From contig OZ024728.1 of NCBI GenBank assembly GCA_964016875.1, positions 25,047,328 to 25,111,327 on the forward strand: a DNA stretch of 64,000 bases. The letters are read 5' to 3'. Shown here piece after piece: positions 13,056 through 25,074 of this stretch. The DNA comes from Fallopia convolvulus. Its lineage: Eukaryota; Streptophyta; Magnoliopsida; Caryophyllales; Polygonaceae. Position 1 is the first letter of the stretch; each line of letters opens with the position of its first letter. The position numbers and the translations under genes were made by a program. The notes under the pieces are model-generated. The model was not told the DNA's origin. It saw only the letters and a list, made by a program, of their open reading frames with translations, and did not search any database.

Positions 13056-14261
13056 TCCTACCCCCCAAAAGGGTTCGTCCACGAACCTTGATCCTGAACA
13101 TCCTCAACATCATCATTTGAAAAATAAGGAACAAGATCAGAAACGTTGAATATCTCATGGACGCCATAATTCGGAGGAAGATCGAGCTTGTAAGCATTGT
13201 CGTTGATGCGCTCTAAAACCTGGAAAGGCTCATCTCCTCGTGGCTTAAGCCTAGAATTCCGAAGAGCGGGAAACCGCTCCTTCCTCAAATGAACCTAAAT
13301 AAGGTCGTCGGGTTCAATAATCAACTCTTTGCGCCCTTTGTCAGCTTGGCACTTGTATTGCATTGTTCGCCTCTCCAATTGAAGGCGTGTTTCCTCATGA
13401 ATGTGCTTGATCTTCTCAGCTTGATCAAGGCCCTCGCGGCTCTCACGGTCCTTAATAGCATAAGGCGCCAAATCAAGCGGCGTAATGGGATTCCACCCAT
13501 ACACCACCTCAAAAGGCGTCTTCATTGTGGCTGAATGAACAGACCGGTTGTATGCAAACTTAATGAAAGGAAGACACCCTTCCCACCTGCGCATGTTAGT
13601 TTTCAAAATAGAATGCAAAAGGGCACCAAGAGAGCGATTAACAACCTCAGTTTACCCATACGTTTGCGAGTGGCAAGTGGTAGAAAATAGAAGCTTGGTA
13701 CCAAGCTTGGCCCAAAGCGTCTTCCAAAAGAAACTCAAAATTTTCACATAACGATCAGAAACAATGGATTTAAGGACACCATGCAACCAAACAATATTAT
13801 CAAAGAACAAGCTAGCAACAGGAGAAGCATCATCGGTTTTATGGCAAGCAACAAAATGTGCCATTTTTGGAAATCGGTCAACCACCACAAAAATGGAATC
13901 CCTTCCCCTCTTAGACCTAGGTAACCCTAACACAAAGTCCATGGAGATATCCTCTCATGGCACACATGGAATCAGTAATGGGGTATACAAACCATGAGGG
14001 TGAATCTTAGACTTTGCACACAAACAAATCACACATGAAGCACAAAATTTTTTCTACCGACCAAAGCATGTGAGGCCAATAAAAATTCTTCCTAAGCATA
14101 TGCAAAGTTTTCATGACCCCAAAGTGCCCCATGAGGCCGCCACCATGGGCCTCTTGCACTAGCAAACGTCTAATCGAGCCATTCGGCACACACAAACGAG
14201 TTCCCTTAAAAAGAAACCCCTCATGCAAATAGAATTGATCCCGACTCCCCCCTTTAAACAA
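13056..14261 (-). pseudogene. gypsy-1 integrase, disrupted
   Basis: Read leftward: the HHCC zinc region (EAHGGGLMGHFG, then the WPHM motif), the catalytic core (SMDFVLGLP with the first Asp, IVSDR with the second, LLFSTTCHSQT just before the Glu motif) and a C-terminal part with SRLKPRGDEPFQVL and YGVHEIFNVSDLVPYF. No chromodomain is seen after it. Frame breaks occur near 14250, near 14050 (at an A/T homopolymer) and between the core segments, and a stop replaces the Gln before TEVVN near 13643. In an active element this enzyme inserts the DNA copy into the genome; here it cannot be made whole. Confidence 0.9.
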
Positions 14262-15024
14262 GCATGATATATGTCACCAAATTCAAAATCATGAGCATAT
14301 AATTCCTTCATGAAAGCAAATCCAAGCAAGCGAGCATCTAGTAAAGATAAAAGAGTGTACCTCTGTGACAACGCGTCGGCGACGACGTTGTCCTTGCCTT
14401 TCTTGTGCTTGATGACATAGGGGAAGGACTCGATGAATTCCAACCATTTATCATGCCTCCAGTTCATTTTGCTTTGGCCCCTCAAGTACTTCAATGCCAC
14501 GTGGTCGAAATGAATGACAAATTCCCGAGGCAAGAGATAGTGCTCCCACGCCCTAAGCACTCGCACAAGACCAAGCAGCTCCTTGTCGTATGTGGGGTAC
14601 TTGAGCTCGGATCCTCCCAACTTATCACTATAATAGGCAATAGGCTTCCCTTCTTGGATGAGCACCCCTCCAAGACCGATTCCCGACGCGTCACACTCAA
14701 TCTCAAACATCTTGCTAAAATCGGGAAGGGCTAACAATGGTGCTTGTGTCAACTTAGCTTTGAGGGTTGCAAATGCCTCCTCTTGCGCCTCTCCCCATGT
14801 AAATGGAACATTTTTATTTGTGAGGAATGTTAAAGGTGCAACCAACGTACTAAAATATCTCACAAACCGATGGTAGAAGCCGACCAAACCGAGGAAGCTT
14901 CGGACTTGAATCATGGTGGACGCCTTCACCTTTTCTTCATCCACTTGTAGTCCATTCCTACTCACAACAAAACCAAGAACACCATGTGATCCAAGCAAAA
15001 GTGGCATTTCTTAAAGTTAGCAAG
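14262..15024 (-). pseudogene. gypsy-1 reverse transcriptase C-terminus and RNase H
   Basis: Starts in the RT connection region (LGFVVSRNGLQVDEEKV, FLGLVGFYHRFVRYF) and continues through RNase H with its acidic motifs visible: ECDAS, YDKELL, HFDHVAL and VVADALS. The frame is open from about 15007 to 14159. Its upstream RT half lies at 18927-20254; the two halves were parted by the LTR element at 15025-18926, and joining them at the GCAAG duplication restores the reading sense. It is therefore the 3' half of an interrupted pol gene. Confidence 0.9.
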
Positions 15025-16568
15025 TGATAGAGCATATAGGTATAGTTATTAGAGCATGTTTTATTCATGTTTAGCTAGATTTTCGCTTTAAGTTGTAGTT
15101 TAGGTTTTATTTCGGTTTAGTTCGGAATCTACGCGTTTCTGTGCTTTATTGCAGGTTGGAAGGTGAAGGATGGTGGATGTGAAGCTAAGAACCGGAGCTT
15201 AGAGAACTATGGTGGAGTTTGATGAAGCTTAAAGTGGTGCAAGTAAAGATTGGAAGAGCTAAGGCCCTAGAGCTTGAGGGATAAAAACGCTTAAACCTGG
15301 GTCATGCATTGGAGTCTTATTTTGACACCTCTATCTTGCAATGCTTGGTTTGGGAGCTATAGTGGTCGGATGAAGCTGAATTTGGTATCACTGGAAAGTA
15401 ACTCAAAGAGCTACAATTCATATTTTTACTCCGAGTCCAAATTCCAACTCGAAGGGGGTCAAAATAGCCTTTGAAGTGTCACTAGAGTTGCTGTCACCGG
15501 AGCGCGGGCAGAACCAATGAGAGCGCGACCGCGCTTTGAGGGACTTGACCGCGCTTTGGCGCGTGTGTACGACGCTGACTCGAACCTTTGTGTGATCTTT
15601 TGGGCCGACTTTATTAGTATTTATGGATATTTTTAGCTACGATATAAATACTTTACTTAGGGTTTCTTTGGATGATATGCTATCTATTATTCTTGTGTTC
15701 TAAGTTTGAAGAATTTGGAGATTTGTGGGAGACAAAACCCTAGTTTTGCAATTGAAGATCAATTCGACTCTTGTAAGTTTTATTTTTCTTCAATGACAAT
15801 TTCTAGCTAATTTTCTCATGTCCAACTAGTTAGTTGAAGTTGTATGCATGATTGTTTGTGAGATTTGAATTATTTTAGTTTGCCTTGACTAGATTGAATA
15901 TCTCCATGCTTGATTGATTAAATTCGCTTAGGATTATAATAGATTGGCCACCTATTCTACTTCTAGGTTGAATTACAACTAGAATAATTAAATAGACGGT
16001 GGAATTTGATTATTCATGGATGAATCCTTTGATTAAACTTATAGACGGTGGAATAAGGTTAATCAAAGGCGGAGAATTTAGTCACAAGACTTCGTGAATA
16101 GACGGTGGAATTCATGATTATTGTTTCTATTGAATGCTTTGAACTTAATTGCATGATCAACTTGACATAGAAGGTTTTCTAGGTTAATTGATTAAAAGGT
16201 TGTTAAAGACGGTGTATATTAACAACCACCTTAAGCTTGAATTCATAAATTCACAATAGATTAGTCAAGGGAAATTGAAATAAGGATAATCGAGGATCAA
16301 AACTCATGTATGCAATGGATACGAAACTGGTTGGACGCTTCTCTCCGTATTTGAATCTTAAATCATATTCACTTGCTTTGTTTAGTTAGTTTTAATAATT
16401 TAGATTTTAGTTTAAAATCACAAAATCCCCCTTTTACTTTAGTAACATTACTTAAATACGGATATTCCGAGTCTCTGTGGGTTCGACCCTTACTTCCACT
16501 TTGCTAAGGTTAGGAAGTTAGGAATTTTCTTTGATAGTACTTTTATAACGACGTAAAAGTGCTTGTCA
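15025..16568 (+). repeat. LTR1 of the tRNA-Asp-primed element
   Basis: 1,544 bp, TG...CA. A TATA-like TATAAATA is at 15643-15650. It ends CGTAAAAGTGCTTGTCA, followed after three bases by the primer site. By eye it differs from LTR2 at about 25-30 positions, under 2 percent. Confidence 0.9.
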
Positions 16569-16571
16569 ATT

Positions 16572-16643
16572 TGGCGCCGTTGCCGGGGATCGAACCCGGG
16601 TCACCCACGTGACAGGCGGGAATACTTACCACTATACTACAAC
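16572..16643 (-). tRNA. tRNA-Asp(GTC) copy in an extended primer-binding site (not a normal tRNA gene)
   Basis: The minus strand reads as 72 nt of a tRNA-Asp: A box TAGTATAGTGG, anticodon GTC (complement at 16611-16613), B box GGTTCGATCC, acceptor 3' strand CAACGGC, discriminator G and a terminal CCA (TGG on the + strand at 16572-16574). The first three nucleotides of the tRNA 5' end are missing, so the acceptor stem is incomplete. Nuclear tRNA genes in plants do not encode CCA, and the copy sits three bases after an LTR, exactly where a primer site belongs. I infer it was made by reverse transcription through the primer tRNA, well past the usual stop of about 18 nt. It might be called a tRNA by scanning software but is probably not functional. 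Confidence 0.8.
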
Positions 16644-17172
16644 AAAAGATTCATGATTATGGTACTTTGATGGGTTATTATCCATGTGAGAGAGAATTGT
16701 GTGAATGCATCCTAGACGGTTTGAATTCTCAGACTCGAGGGCTCGCAGAGTACATGAGCAATCATAGGTTTTGGTGTATGGAACCAGAGGAGTGTTGGGA
16801 TTTCTTTTGCTACATGAGCCATCAACGTATGCTAGTCGAATTATCTCCACCAATTCCCTATCCAATGATGGGAGAGGTTGCATTGGAATCAAATGCACTT
16901 GAGTTAGACACCCAAGTGTAGGTTGAGGAGGAATCCGCTAGAGTTGAGTTGGGTTATGAGGGTGAATTTAATGTGCAATATGATTTTATTCCTATAATTC
17001 AACTTGAAAAGAGCACCAAGGAGCCAAGTTCAAACCCTATTGACATGGAGAAGCCTATAGAACCAAGTGAGTTTAAGGTTGGTACTAGAGAATACTCACA
17101 ATTCATCTTTGAGGAAAGTGGTTATGGTGACAAGTACTTTGACCCATACTGTAAGTATTTTCTGACATCACC
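16644..17172 (+). pseudogene. Short internal frame of the tRNA-Asp-primed element, unrecognised
   Basis: One frame is open from about 16646 to 17170 except for TAG at 16919-16921. It encodes about 170 residues with stretches such as YYPCERELCE and YMSHQRMLVE followed by a Glu-rich part. I do not recognise the family. It might be the start of a gag-like or element-specific protein. It ends abruptly where the duplicated gypsy-1 segment begins. Confidence 0.4.
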
Positions 17173-17382
17173 ATTTGTGAGGAATGTCAAAGGTGCAACC
17201 AACGTACTAAAATATCTCACAAACCGATGGTAGAAGCGGACCAAACCGAGGAAGCTTCGGACTTGAATCATGGTGGACGCCTTCACCTTTTCTTCATCCA
17301 CTTGTAGTCCATTCCTACTCACAACAAAACCAAGAAACACCATGTGATCCAAGCAAAAGTGGCATTTCTTAAAGTTAGCAAG
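17173..17382 (-). repeat. Duplicated gypsy-1 RT/RNase H fragment
   Basis: 210 bp matching 14816-15024 with two substitutions and one inserted base by eye. It includes the coding sense of GFVVSRNGLQVDEEKV and the GCAAG target site. Both copies directly precede an LTR, so 17173-18926 as a whole is a copy of 14816-16568. Confidence 0.92.
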
Positions 17383-18926
17383 TGATAGAGCATATAGGTA
17401 TAGTTATTAGAGCATGTTTTTATTCATGTTTAGCTAGATTTTCGCTTTAAGTTGTAGTTTAGGTTTTATTTCGGTTTAGTTCGGAATCTACGCGTTTCTG
17501 TGCTTTATTGTAGGTTGGAAGGTGAAGGATGGTGGATGTGAAGCTAAGAACCAGAGCTTAGAGGACTATGGTGGAGTTTGATGAAGCTTAAAGTGGTGCA
17601 AGTAAAGATTGGAAGAGCTAAGGCCCAAGAGCTTGAGGGATAAAAACGCTTAAACCCGGGTCATGCATTGGAGTCTTATTTTGACACCTCTATCTTGCAA
17701 TGCTTGGTTTGGGAGCTATAGTGGTCGGATGAAGCTGAATTTGGTATCACTGGAAAGTAACTCAAAGAGCTACAATTCATATTTTTACTCCGAGTCCAAA
17801 TTCCAACACGAAGGGGGTCAAAACAACCTTTGAAGTGTCACTAGAGTTGTTGTCGCCGGAGCACGGGCAGAACCAATGAGAGCGCGACCGCGCTTTGAGG
17901 GACTTGACCGCGCTTTGGCGTGTGTGTACGACGCTGACTCGAACCTTTGTGTGATCTTTTGGGCCGACTTTATTAGTATTTATGGATATTTTTATCTACG
18001 ATATAAATACTTTACTTAGGGTTTCTTTGGATGATATGCTATCTATTATTCTTGTGTTCTAAGTTTGAAGAATTTGGAGATTTGTGGGAGACAAAACCCT
18101 AGTTTTGCAATTGAAGATCAATTCGACTCTTGTAAGTTTTATTTTTCTTCAATGACAATTTCTAGCTAATTTTCTCATGTCCAACTAGTTAGTTGAAGTT
18201 GTATGCATGATTGTTTGTGAGATTTGAATTATTTTAGTTTGCCTTGACTAGATTGAATATCTCCATGCTTGATTGATTAAATTCGCTTAGGATGATAATA
18301 GATTGGCCACCTATTCTACTTCTAGGTTGAATTACAACTAGAATGATTAAATAGACGGTGGAATTTGATTATTCATGGATGAATCCTTTGATTAAACTTA
18401 TAGACGGTGGAATAAGGTTAATCAAAGGCGGAGAATTTAGTCACAAGACTTCGTGAATAGACGGTGGAATTCATGATTATTGTTTCTATTGAATGCTTTG
18501 AACTTAATTGCATGATCAACTTGACATAGAAGGTTTTCTAGGTTAATTGATTAAAAGGTTGTTAAAGACGGTGTATATTAAAAACCACCTTAAGCTTGAA
18601 TTCATAAATTCACAATAGATTAGTCAAGGGAAATTGAAATAAGGATAATCGAGGATCAAAACTCATGTATGCAATGGATACGAAACTGGTTGGACGCTTC
18701 TCTCCGTATTTGAATCTTAAATCATACTCACTTGCTTTGTTTAGTTAGTTTTAATAATTTAGATTTTAGTTTACAATCACAAAATCCCCCTTTAATTTAG
18801 TAATATTACTTAAATACAAATATTTCGAGTCTCTGTGGGTTCGACCCTTACTTGCACTTTACTAAGGTTAGGAAGTTAGGAATTTTCTTTGATAGTGCTT
18901 TTATAACGACGTAAAAGTGCTCGTCA
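17383..18926 (+). repeat. LTR2 of the tRNA-Asp-primed element
   Basis: 1,544 bp, TG...CA, with TATAAATA at 18002-18009. It is followed by the GCAAG duplication and then directly by gypsy-1 RT sequence. Confidence 0.9.
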
Positions 18927-20254
18927 GCAAGTAGGCGATCCCGTTTCAAAGCATCGAGCACTTGCCAAAGGTTCTCGACATGGGTGGTTGAATCGTGGCT
19001 ATAAATCAAAATATCATCAAAGTACACAACCACAAACTTACCAGTGAAAGGTCAGAGGACATGGTTCATCAAGCGCATGAATTTGCTAGGAGCATAGGTC
19101 AATCCGAAGGGCATGACCAACCACTCGTAGAGGCCTTGCTTGGTTTTGAACGTTGTCTTCCATTCATTGCCCTCCTTCATTCGTATTTGATGACAACCAC
19201 TCTTTAAATCAATTTTGGAGAAAAGACTCACCCCGTGCAGCTTATCAAGCATATATTCAAGCCTCGGAATCGGGTGGCGATACTTGATGGTGATATTGTT
19301 GATCGTCCGACAATCGATGCACATTCTCCATGTGTCATCCTTCTTAGGTACAAGAATGACGGGAACGGCACACGGGTTGAGGCTTTCATGCACATATCCC
19401 TTGTCAAGAAGCTCTTGCACTTGCCTTTGAAACTCCTTAGTCTCCTCGGGATGGCCTGGTAAGCGGCACGGTTTGGCGAAGTGGCGCCTTGGACAAAGTC
19501 GATTTGGTGCTCTATTCCTCTTAGTGACGGGAGTCCCTTTGGCACCTCTTCTTGAAATATCTCCTCAAAGTCCTGCAAAAGTTGAGAAATAGGAGGAGGA
19601 AGATCACTCAATTCTTGAAAAGACAAATAAGATTCATGAAAGACAAGTAAAAGGCAAACACCACTTCCCTTGAATGTGTGAGCAACGTCTTTCGGTTTAG
19701 CCAAAAGTAGGGGCGTAGAAGTGTCACCTATGGCCAAATTCTTTTCCTTCTTTTCCTCTCGACTAGCATGCTTCTTCTTTTGCTCCTTGGCCGCGTAATC
19801 CAACATAATCTCATGGGGAGACATCGGGTGCAAAGTCACCTTCTTTCCCTCCATTTGGAAGTGATACTCGTTGGATATTTCGTCATGAATCGCTCCCTTG
19901 TCAAATTGCCAAGGGCGTCCCAAAATTAGATGACAAGCGGTCATCGGGACCATGTCACACTCCATATTATCCTTGTATGGCCTTATAGAAAAAGACACAC
20001 GAGCCCTCTCCTTGACTTGGATAGGTGCGTTAAAATTCAACCAACACAAGGGATAAGGTAAAGGGTGAGGAGCAGTACTCAAAGAAAACCTATCCACAAC
20101 CTCTTAATAATATTACAACAAGAACCACTATCACTAATCACACTACATACCTTATCCATGATCTTACATCGAGTGTGAAAGATAACTTCTCGTTGACTTG
20201 GTGTGGTGGTGTTCTCCGTCATGAAGAGTGTGCGTTGGACCACAAAGCACTCTC
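18927..20254 (-). pseudogene. gypsy-1 protease remnant and reverse transcriptase N-terminal half, disrupted
   Basis: Read leftward: a protease active-site remnant (SDSGSC, near 20120) and its ILGRPW motif, a Lys-rich linker, then RT blocks (GIEHQIDFV, VPKKDDTWRMCIDCRTIN, HPIPRLEYMLDKLHG, FSKIDLKSGCHQIRM, LYEWLVMPFGL, VVYFDDIL). The YFDD catalytic motif is intact. Damage includes a frameshift near 19465, a stop just before PFTGKF near 19050 and a stop after the protease Asp motif. The right end is cut by the Athila-like element at 20255. In active elements this protein copies the RNA genome; this copy is dead. Confidence 0.9.
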
Positions 20255-21721
20255 TGTTGATGGGCCTTCACTCGGGACAACAAATAAATTTATAAGTCAA
20301 GACCCCGCTGAGTATAGGGGAGTTAGGATCGTTCCACGAGAAGCAAGGTTGTTTGTTTATCGACTCCTAATAGCAAAAATCTAACAAAAAAACAAGTAAA
20401 ACACTCACAAGCAGCCTCGTTAACGACGTTGTCAGGGTCGTTAACGAACCACCGCAAACAAAAGACTAAAAATAACGACCTAAACAGGTTCGGTACCGAG
20501 CCTACGAACTCAGCAACGAATATCACTTAAGAGAATTCAAATAAAAACAAAGATCTAGGATAAGGGATACCACAACATAGTCATGCATATAAACTCGTAA
20601 GAAGATGAGATCATGCCTTTAAATAGATAAATTCACCAACTATCATTGACTAATAAGTAAATTAATCTACTTTCATAAACTAATTCACTCAATTGCTTGC
20701 TTTGGATCTAAAGCTTGAAACTTTCGTATTCAAACAATATCAACCTTCAAGTCTATAACTTTCTCTCTCAATCAAGTTAAAAACTCAAATCACCTTGACT
20801 TTCATCTAGGTCTAAGCACAACAAACAATCAAAAATAGATAGAAGGCATTCAAAACATAATCTTACTCATCAAACATGCATAACTATGCCGGGTTTAAAC
20901 CCCGACCCTAGAAAAGAAAACTACTCACTACTCATGACTAAGAAACAAATAAATTCAACAAAAGAGATCATTGCAAACAAAACACTACTCAAATTAATAA
21001 ATATCGTCTTACAAAAATCAAAAGAAACCCGAAAAATACAAAGCATCAAACCGAATCTCGACTAACGACCCCGGTAACTCTCGTCCACCGAGCTCTCGAT
21101 CTCAACTCCGATCCATCTCTCGCCTCTCTCGGCTTTTCCTCTTCTCTCTACTTGCTTCCCTACTTGTCCTCCCCCTTCTAGGCTAATAAGAGGGCTATTT
21201 ATACTAATAAGGCTAGAAAAATAAAAAGACTAGAAGATAAAAAACTTTCCTAAGAAGATAGAAATAAAATCCTCAAAGATAGAAATAAAATCTAGAAAGA
21301 TAACAAGACCTAAAATACATAATATAATAACCCTAAAAATTCATAAAAATCACTCTACCGACACGGAAATAAATTCCCGCACAGGATTGGTGAGTCACAA
21401 AATCAAACTCTCGAAAACTCTATCTCGTAGCCTCGTTAACGAGCCTTCATAGCCTCGTTAACGAGCCTGGGTTTGGTTTCTTCAACACTTCTTCTCCAAA
21501 AACTTAGACTTCGACTTCTTCATCTTGCACTCCAAATTCAGCTCCAATTAGTACCTTTTCCTTGCTAAAACCTACAAAAATACACAAAACGGAGTAGCTT
21601 CCATACTTTTCACAAAATTTGCAAAACTATCCAAAAACACACAAAACTAACCCTAAACTTATCAAAACTAGTCCTAACAAACTAAGAAAACATACTAAAA
21701 ACTATACTAAAAATACGAACA
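20255..21721 (-). repeat. Athila-like 3' LTR
   Basis: 1,467 bp, over 97 percent similar by eye to the copy at 29178-30645. It carries two pairs of the palindrome TCGTTAACGA (20417/20438 and 21433/21455). Confidence 0.9.
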
Positions 21722-23420
21722 TCAAAATACCCCATACTTAGACTTGCTTGTCCTCAAGCAATCACTAAACAATAATCAAAACCAAACAAACAAACTCATC
21801 AAGACATAGCCATCCTCTAAAAACAACATCAACACATAGAAAAATAACAAATGATTATTAATGTCATCACACACATATGCACCAAATAGACATAAGAAAA
21901 TACAATCCAACCTCACAAGGGATAATGATGTGTTTCACTCAACTCTCAAGTGTTTGGACTTATAAATACATCTCTCAACTCATCTTATATACAAAAACTC
22001 ATAGAAATTGGAACTTATATCACCAAACTCTCCACCCAAGATTTGTCAAAACAAGCAAAAAAATCATCAAAAGAACTCAGGGGGCTCAATGAAAAAGTTC
22101 ATAGAAGCTTCCATTCGGCCGGGTTGTAATGGGGCTTGGTAAAAACAATAAGGCGTGGAAATATTTTGGCCATGTGGTGCTAATAATATCCGGGAATCAA
22201 AGACTCCTAAAAACTCACACATCTCACCAAAACACTCATAAAACAACAATATACCAAACTCACTCTTCATTATGCACTTATTTTTTTTCTCTCACCCAAT
22301 ATATCCTAGAAAGTCTCATAAAAATAAAAAAATCTCTGATATTATCTATATAAACACAAATGCACTTCAAACTTCTTCTTTCTCTTTCTTTTTTTTTTAT
22401 TTTTTCTCGCTGCCTCGTTAACGAACCACTTTAGGGTCGTTAACGAGCTTCATCGTGTACTCTGCTTCTTCTTAACAACTTCCTTTTGTGCATCTTTTGC
22501 TATCAAGAGATCTTCCTTTTTACAATTTAAAAATAAAGAGACTTCCAATCTACCCTTCCCATCAATCCCTTAAATTTAAACCAAACATAACTTGCACTCA
22601 ACAAAATATACCTCTCCAATCTAAGTCCTAATATCGGATAGGGTCAAGCTTATCACGGCTAGGGAACAATTTTGTGGAGCTAAAAATAAAAAGCTTCAGG
22701 CTCAAATTGGTTGTCAAAAAGAAGGATAATGTAAGGGTGGATATGGATTAACAGGGCTTATAAAAATAAGTTCTCTATCATCTGATTTTCACAAGAAATG
22801 AACTATAAATCTTATACGGGTCTTAAGTAATAGATAACCATCACAATTCCAAGAGATAATATGCATATAGAGAGTAAATCACACAAGAAAGAAGAGGGAT
22901 TTTTGATGTTCTCCCTATAAGGCCAAAAAAAATAACTCACAAGGTAGCAATTTTGTTGGATTGCATAACTTATGCTATAAAGTATACGTGCTCAATTTCA
23001 TCAAATGCTATCTCTTCTAAAAAAAACAATTTCATAACGAGAATCCGGCTATACTATCAAAGACATGCTTGCAAGGAATTATATGATCATGCTAGCAACT
23101 ACTATCATAGAACATAAGAAAGGGATATCTATCAATTCTAAAACTCTTTTTTTTTTTATGATTTTCGATTTTTTCGATTTTTTTTCATAGAACAAAGAAC
23201 TACTAAAAAAACAAAACACATAAGTCAAATAAGACACAAAACAAACAAGTTTTTCTACTTTCTCCCACCCCATACTTAAAATTACAGTGTCCCCACTGTA
23301 AGAAAAATAAAAAGAAGGAAAGAAATAGAAAACAAAACAAAAGAAAACAAGAAAAGAGAAAACAAAAAAACTTACAAAGTCATAAAGTAGAAAACAAGGA
23401 AACTTCTTCTTCAAGCTGAA
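21722..23420. other. Athila-like 3' internal non-coding region
   Basis: No protein homology seen. AT-rich with poly-T/poly-A tracts near 22388 and 23148. Another palindrome pair is at 22415 and 22437. The polypurine tract of the minus-strand element would lie at about 21722-21745. Confidence 0.55.
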
Positions 23421-25074
23421 TCAACGGTTTGGTGGAGGAAAGTAGTGCTCAAAGTTCCCCATGAAGTCGTACATCGTCCTCCAGCGCTCCGCATCCTCTA
23501 CCTCTCTCTGACGATGCCTCTCGTCCTCCATCAACATGCGAGCGGAATAGACAGTCTCCCATCTATTCATCCTCCTATGAATGTGGTCCTGCTGGAGGTG
23601 AAGCTGTTTCATCTGTGCAGAAAGATCCTCGGCCCATGGTGGCGGCATACTCGATCTTATATACTCGGGCTGATGTGGTGGTGGGTAGTGAGGCTGGAAG
23701 TGATCTTGGTAAAGCATCGGGTTATATGGCATGAGTCCATAGGAATTAGGGTCGATGGGAGCTGGCGGAGGGTCGGTAGTTGTCCTCGGGGGGTCGTTAA
23801 CGAAGCTGGGTGCCTCGTTAGGAGCATGTGTAGAGGTTTGAAAATGGTCGTTAATGAGCCTGGTAGGCTCATCAACGAGGACGTTGGTGCCCAAAACTTC
23901 TGTGTCGAGGTCTTCATCCTCGAAGTTAAGCTCCTCCGTGCCTCCCTCTGTGTTGGCTTCTTCAGTCTCGTCCCCAGCAACCTCGGTATCCTCAGCTTCA
24001 TCCTCATCTTCGTCCATCCCTTCTCCTTCTCGCTCGAACCTTGTCTCACAAGGCCTAAGAGATAGCTCATCTTCCGGCTTGGGCTCTAACGGGAATGCAT
24101 GACCCGTCCACGCCTCGTACCAATTTGGTACATAGAGTAGCTCCAACTTGTCAAGGGTTGGTACGACAATGCGGTCTTGAACTTTTGTCTTGAACCCTCC
24201 CTCGGCTTGAATGAAAATACCGGAGCTATACCAATAGCTCTTGTTGAGGAGTTTGAGCATGAGCCGGCGTGTAGCGAGTAAGGTCGACTCCAAGGTTTGT
24301 AGCTAGAAGACTAACCAAGTTACCACACCATACTTCCTTGGACTTGGTTGATTTCTCAATATAGTAGAGCCACTCATATCCCTAATTCAAAGGGCTGGGC
24401 TCCTCAAAAAGGATAGTGCGAAGACAAGCAACTTCCGTCCTTGTTGGCCTGTTCAGCTCTCTCTTAGGCCAGAATGTAGTGGCTAGGACTCGGAGGATGA
24501 TCCTAAATATGGGGTTGATGATGCTTGCCCCGGATAATGCCGCTGCGGAGGGTTCAACCTCCCTGGTGATGTAGCTCCATGTTCTTGTCACCTTGTAGTC
24601 TTTCAAGCTGTATTCTCTAGAAGGGTTTGGGAGCTCCAGAATTGCGTTGAACTCTGCCAAAGTGTACTCTCTACTCACATTACCGAGCCGAAACCGGATG
24701 CGTCCCGCCGAAGTCTTTGATGGAAAGTTTGTCTCTAAAGTGGCCAGGAACTCGGATGTGAGGGCCGGAAAATGTGGTAGAGTCTCCTTCTTCAGCAAGT
24801 GAGGCACACCTAGAATAGCAAAGGCCTCCTTGACATCCGTATAAATCCCCATTTGCTTGGCACTCGTCCTTGAAAACCATCGAGTGTTGTGGTCCTTGTC
24901 TAAGATGGCATTGTAACGATCTGCTTGCCCTTGAGTGCGCAAGATCACATTATCCATGCGAGGTGGAGATGGGGACCTCTGGTTCCTCCTCTTCTTCTGG
25001 GCTCGAGTAGAGGGTTTGCTTGAACTTGCCATGTGATCTACAAAATAATCATGATTTTCCAAGATAAGATCCAC
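23421..25074 (-). pseudogene. Athila ORF1-like / plant transposon protein, frameshifted
   Basis: Two overlapping minus-strand frames make one protein. The first part (25074 to about 24382) has a basic N-terminus (AQKKRRNQRS) and then the domain of plant retroelement proteins related to Athila ORF1, with RWFSRTSAKQMGIYTDV, REYTLAEFNAILELP and FWPKRELNRPTRTEV. The match continues in another frame (EWLYYIEKS..GNLVSLLATNLGVDLTRY) and then 24293-23421, which ends in an acidic, Asp/Glu-rich and then Pro/His-rich tail. Breaks: a stop after EPSPLN at 24382 and a frame change near 24290. The role of these proteins is unknown. It occupies the place where pol would be expected. Confidence 0.75.

Larger units (their letters stand above)
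15025..18926 (+). mobile_element. LTR element with tRNA-Asp primer site, inserted in gypsy-1 RT and rearranged
   Basis: Two 1,544-bp LTRs (15025-16568 and 17383-18926) begin TGATAGAGCA and end GTCA. The target duplication is GCAAG (15020-15024 and 18927-18931), and a third GCAAG precedes LTR2 (17378-17382). Three bases after LTR1 is a tRNA-Asp primer site extended to 72 nt. Only about 530 bp of non-tRNA internal sequence follows, and then a 210-bp copy of the gypsy-1 target lies in front of LTR2. The element is therefore non-autonomous or truncated. The arrangement is not that of a simple insertion and suggests later tandem duplication. The orientation follows from the primer site beside LTR1. 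Confidence 0.85.

Noticed and set aside
16572..16643. A functional tRNA-Asp gene
   Set aside because: It includes the non-genomic CCA, lacks the first three bases of the acceptor stem and sits in the primer-site position of an LTR element.
23445..24065. A 206-codon + strand frame
   Set aside because: It is antisense to the Athila ORF1-like protein and its composition mirrors that acidic, Ser-rich coding region.
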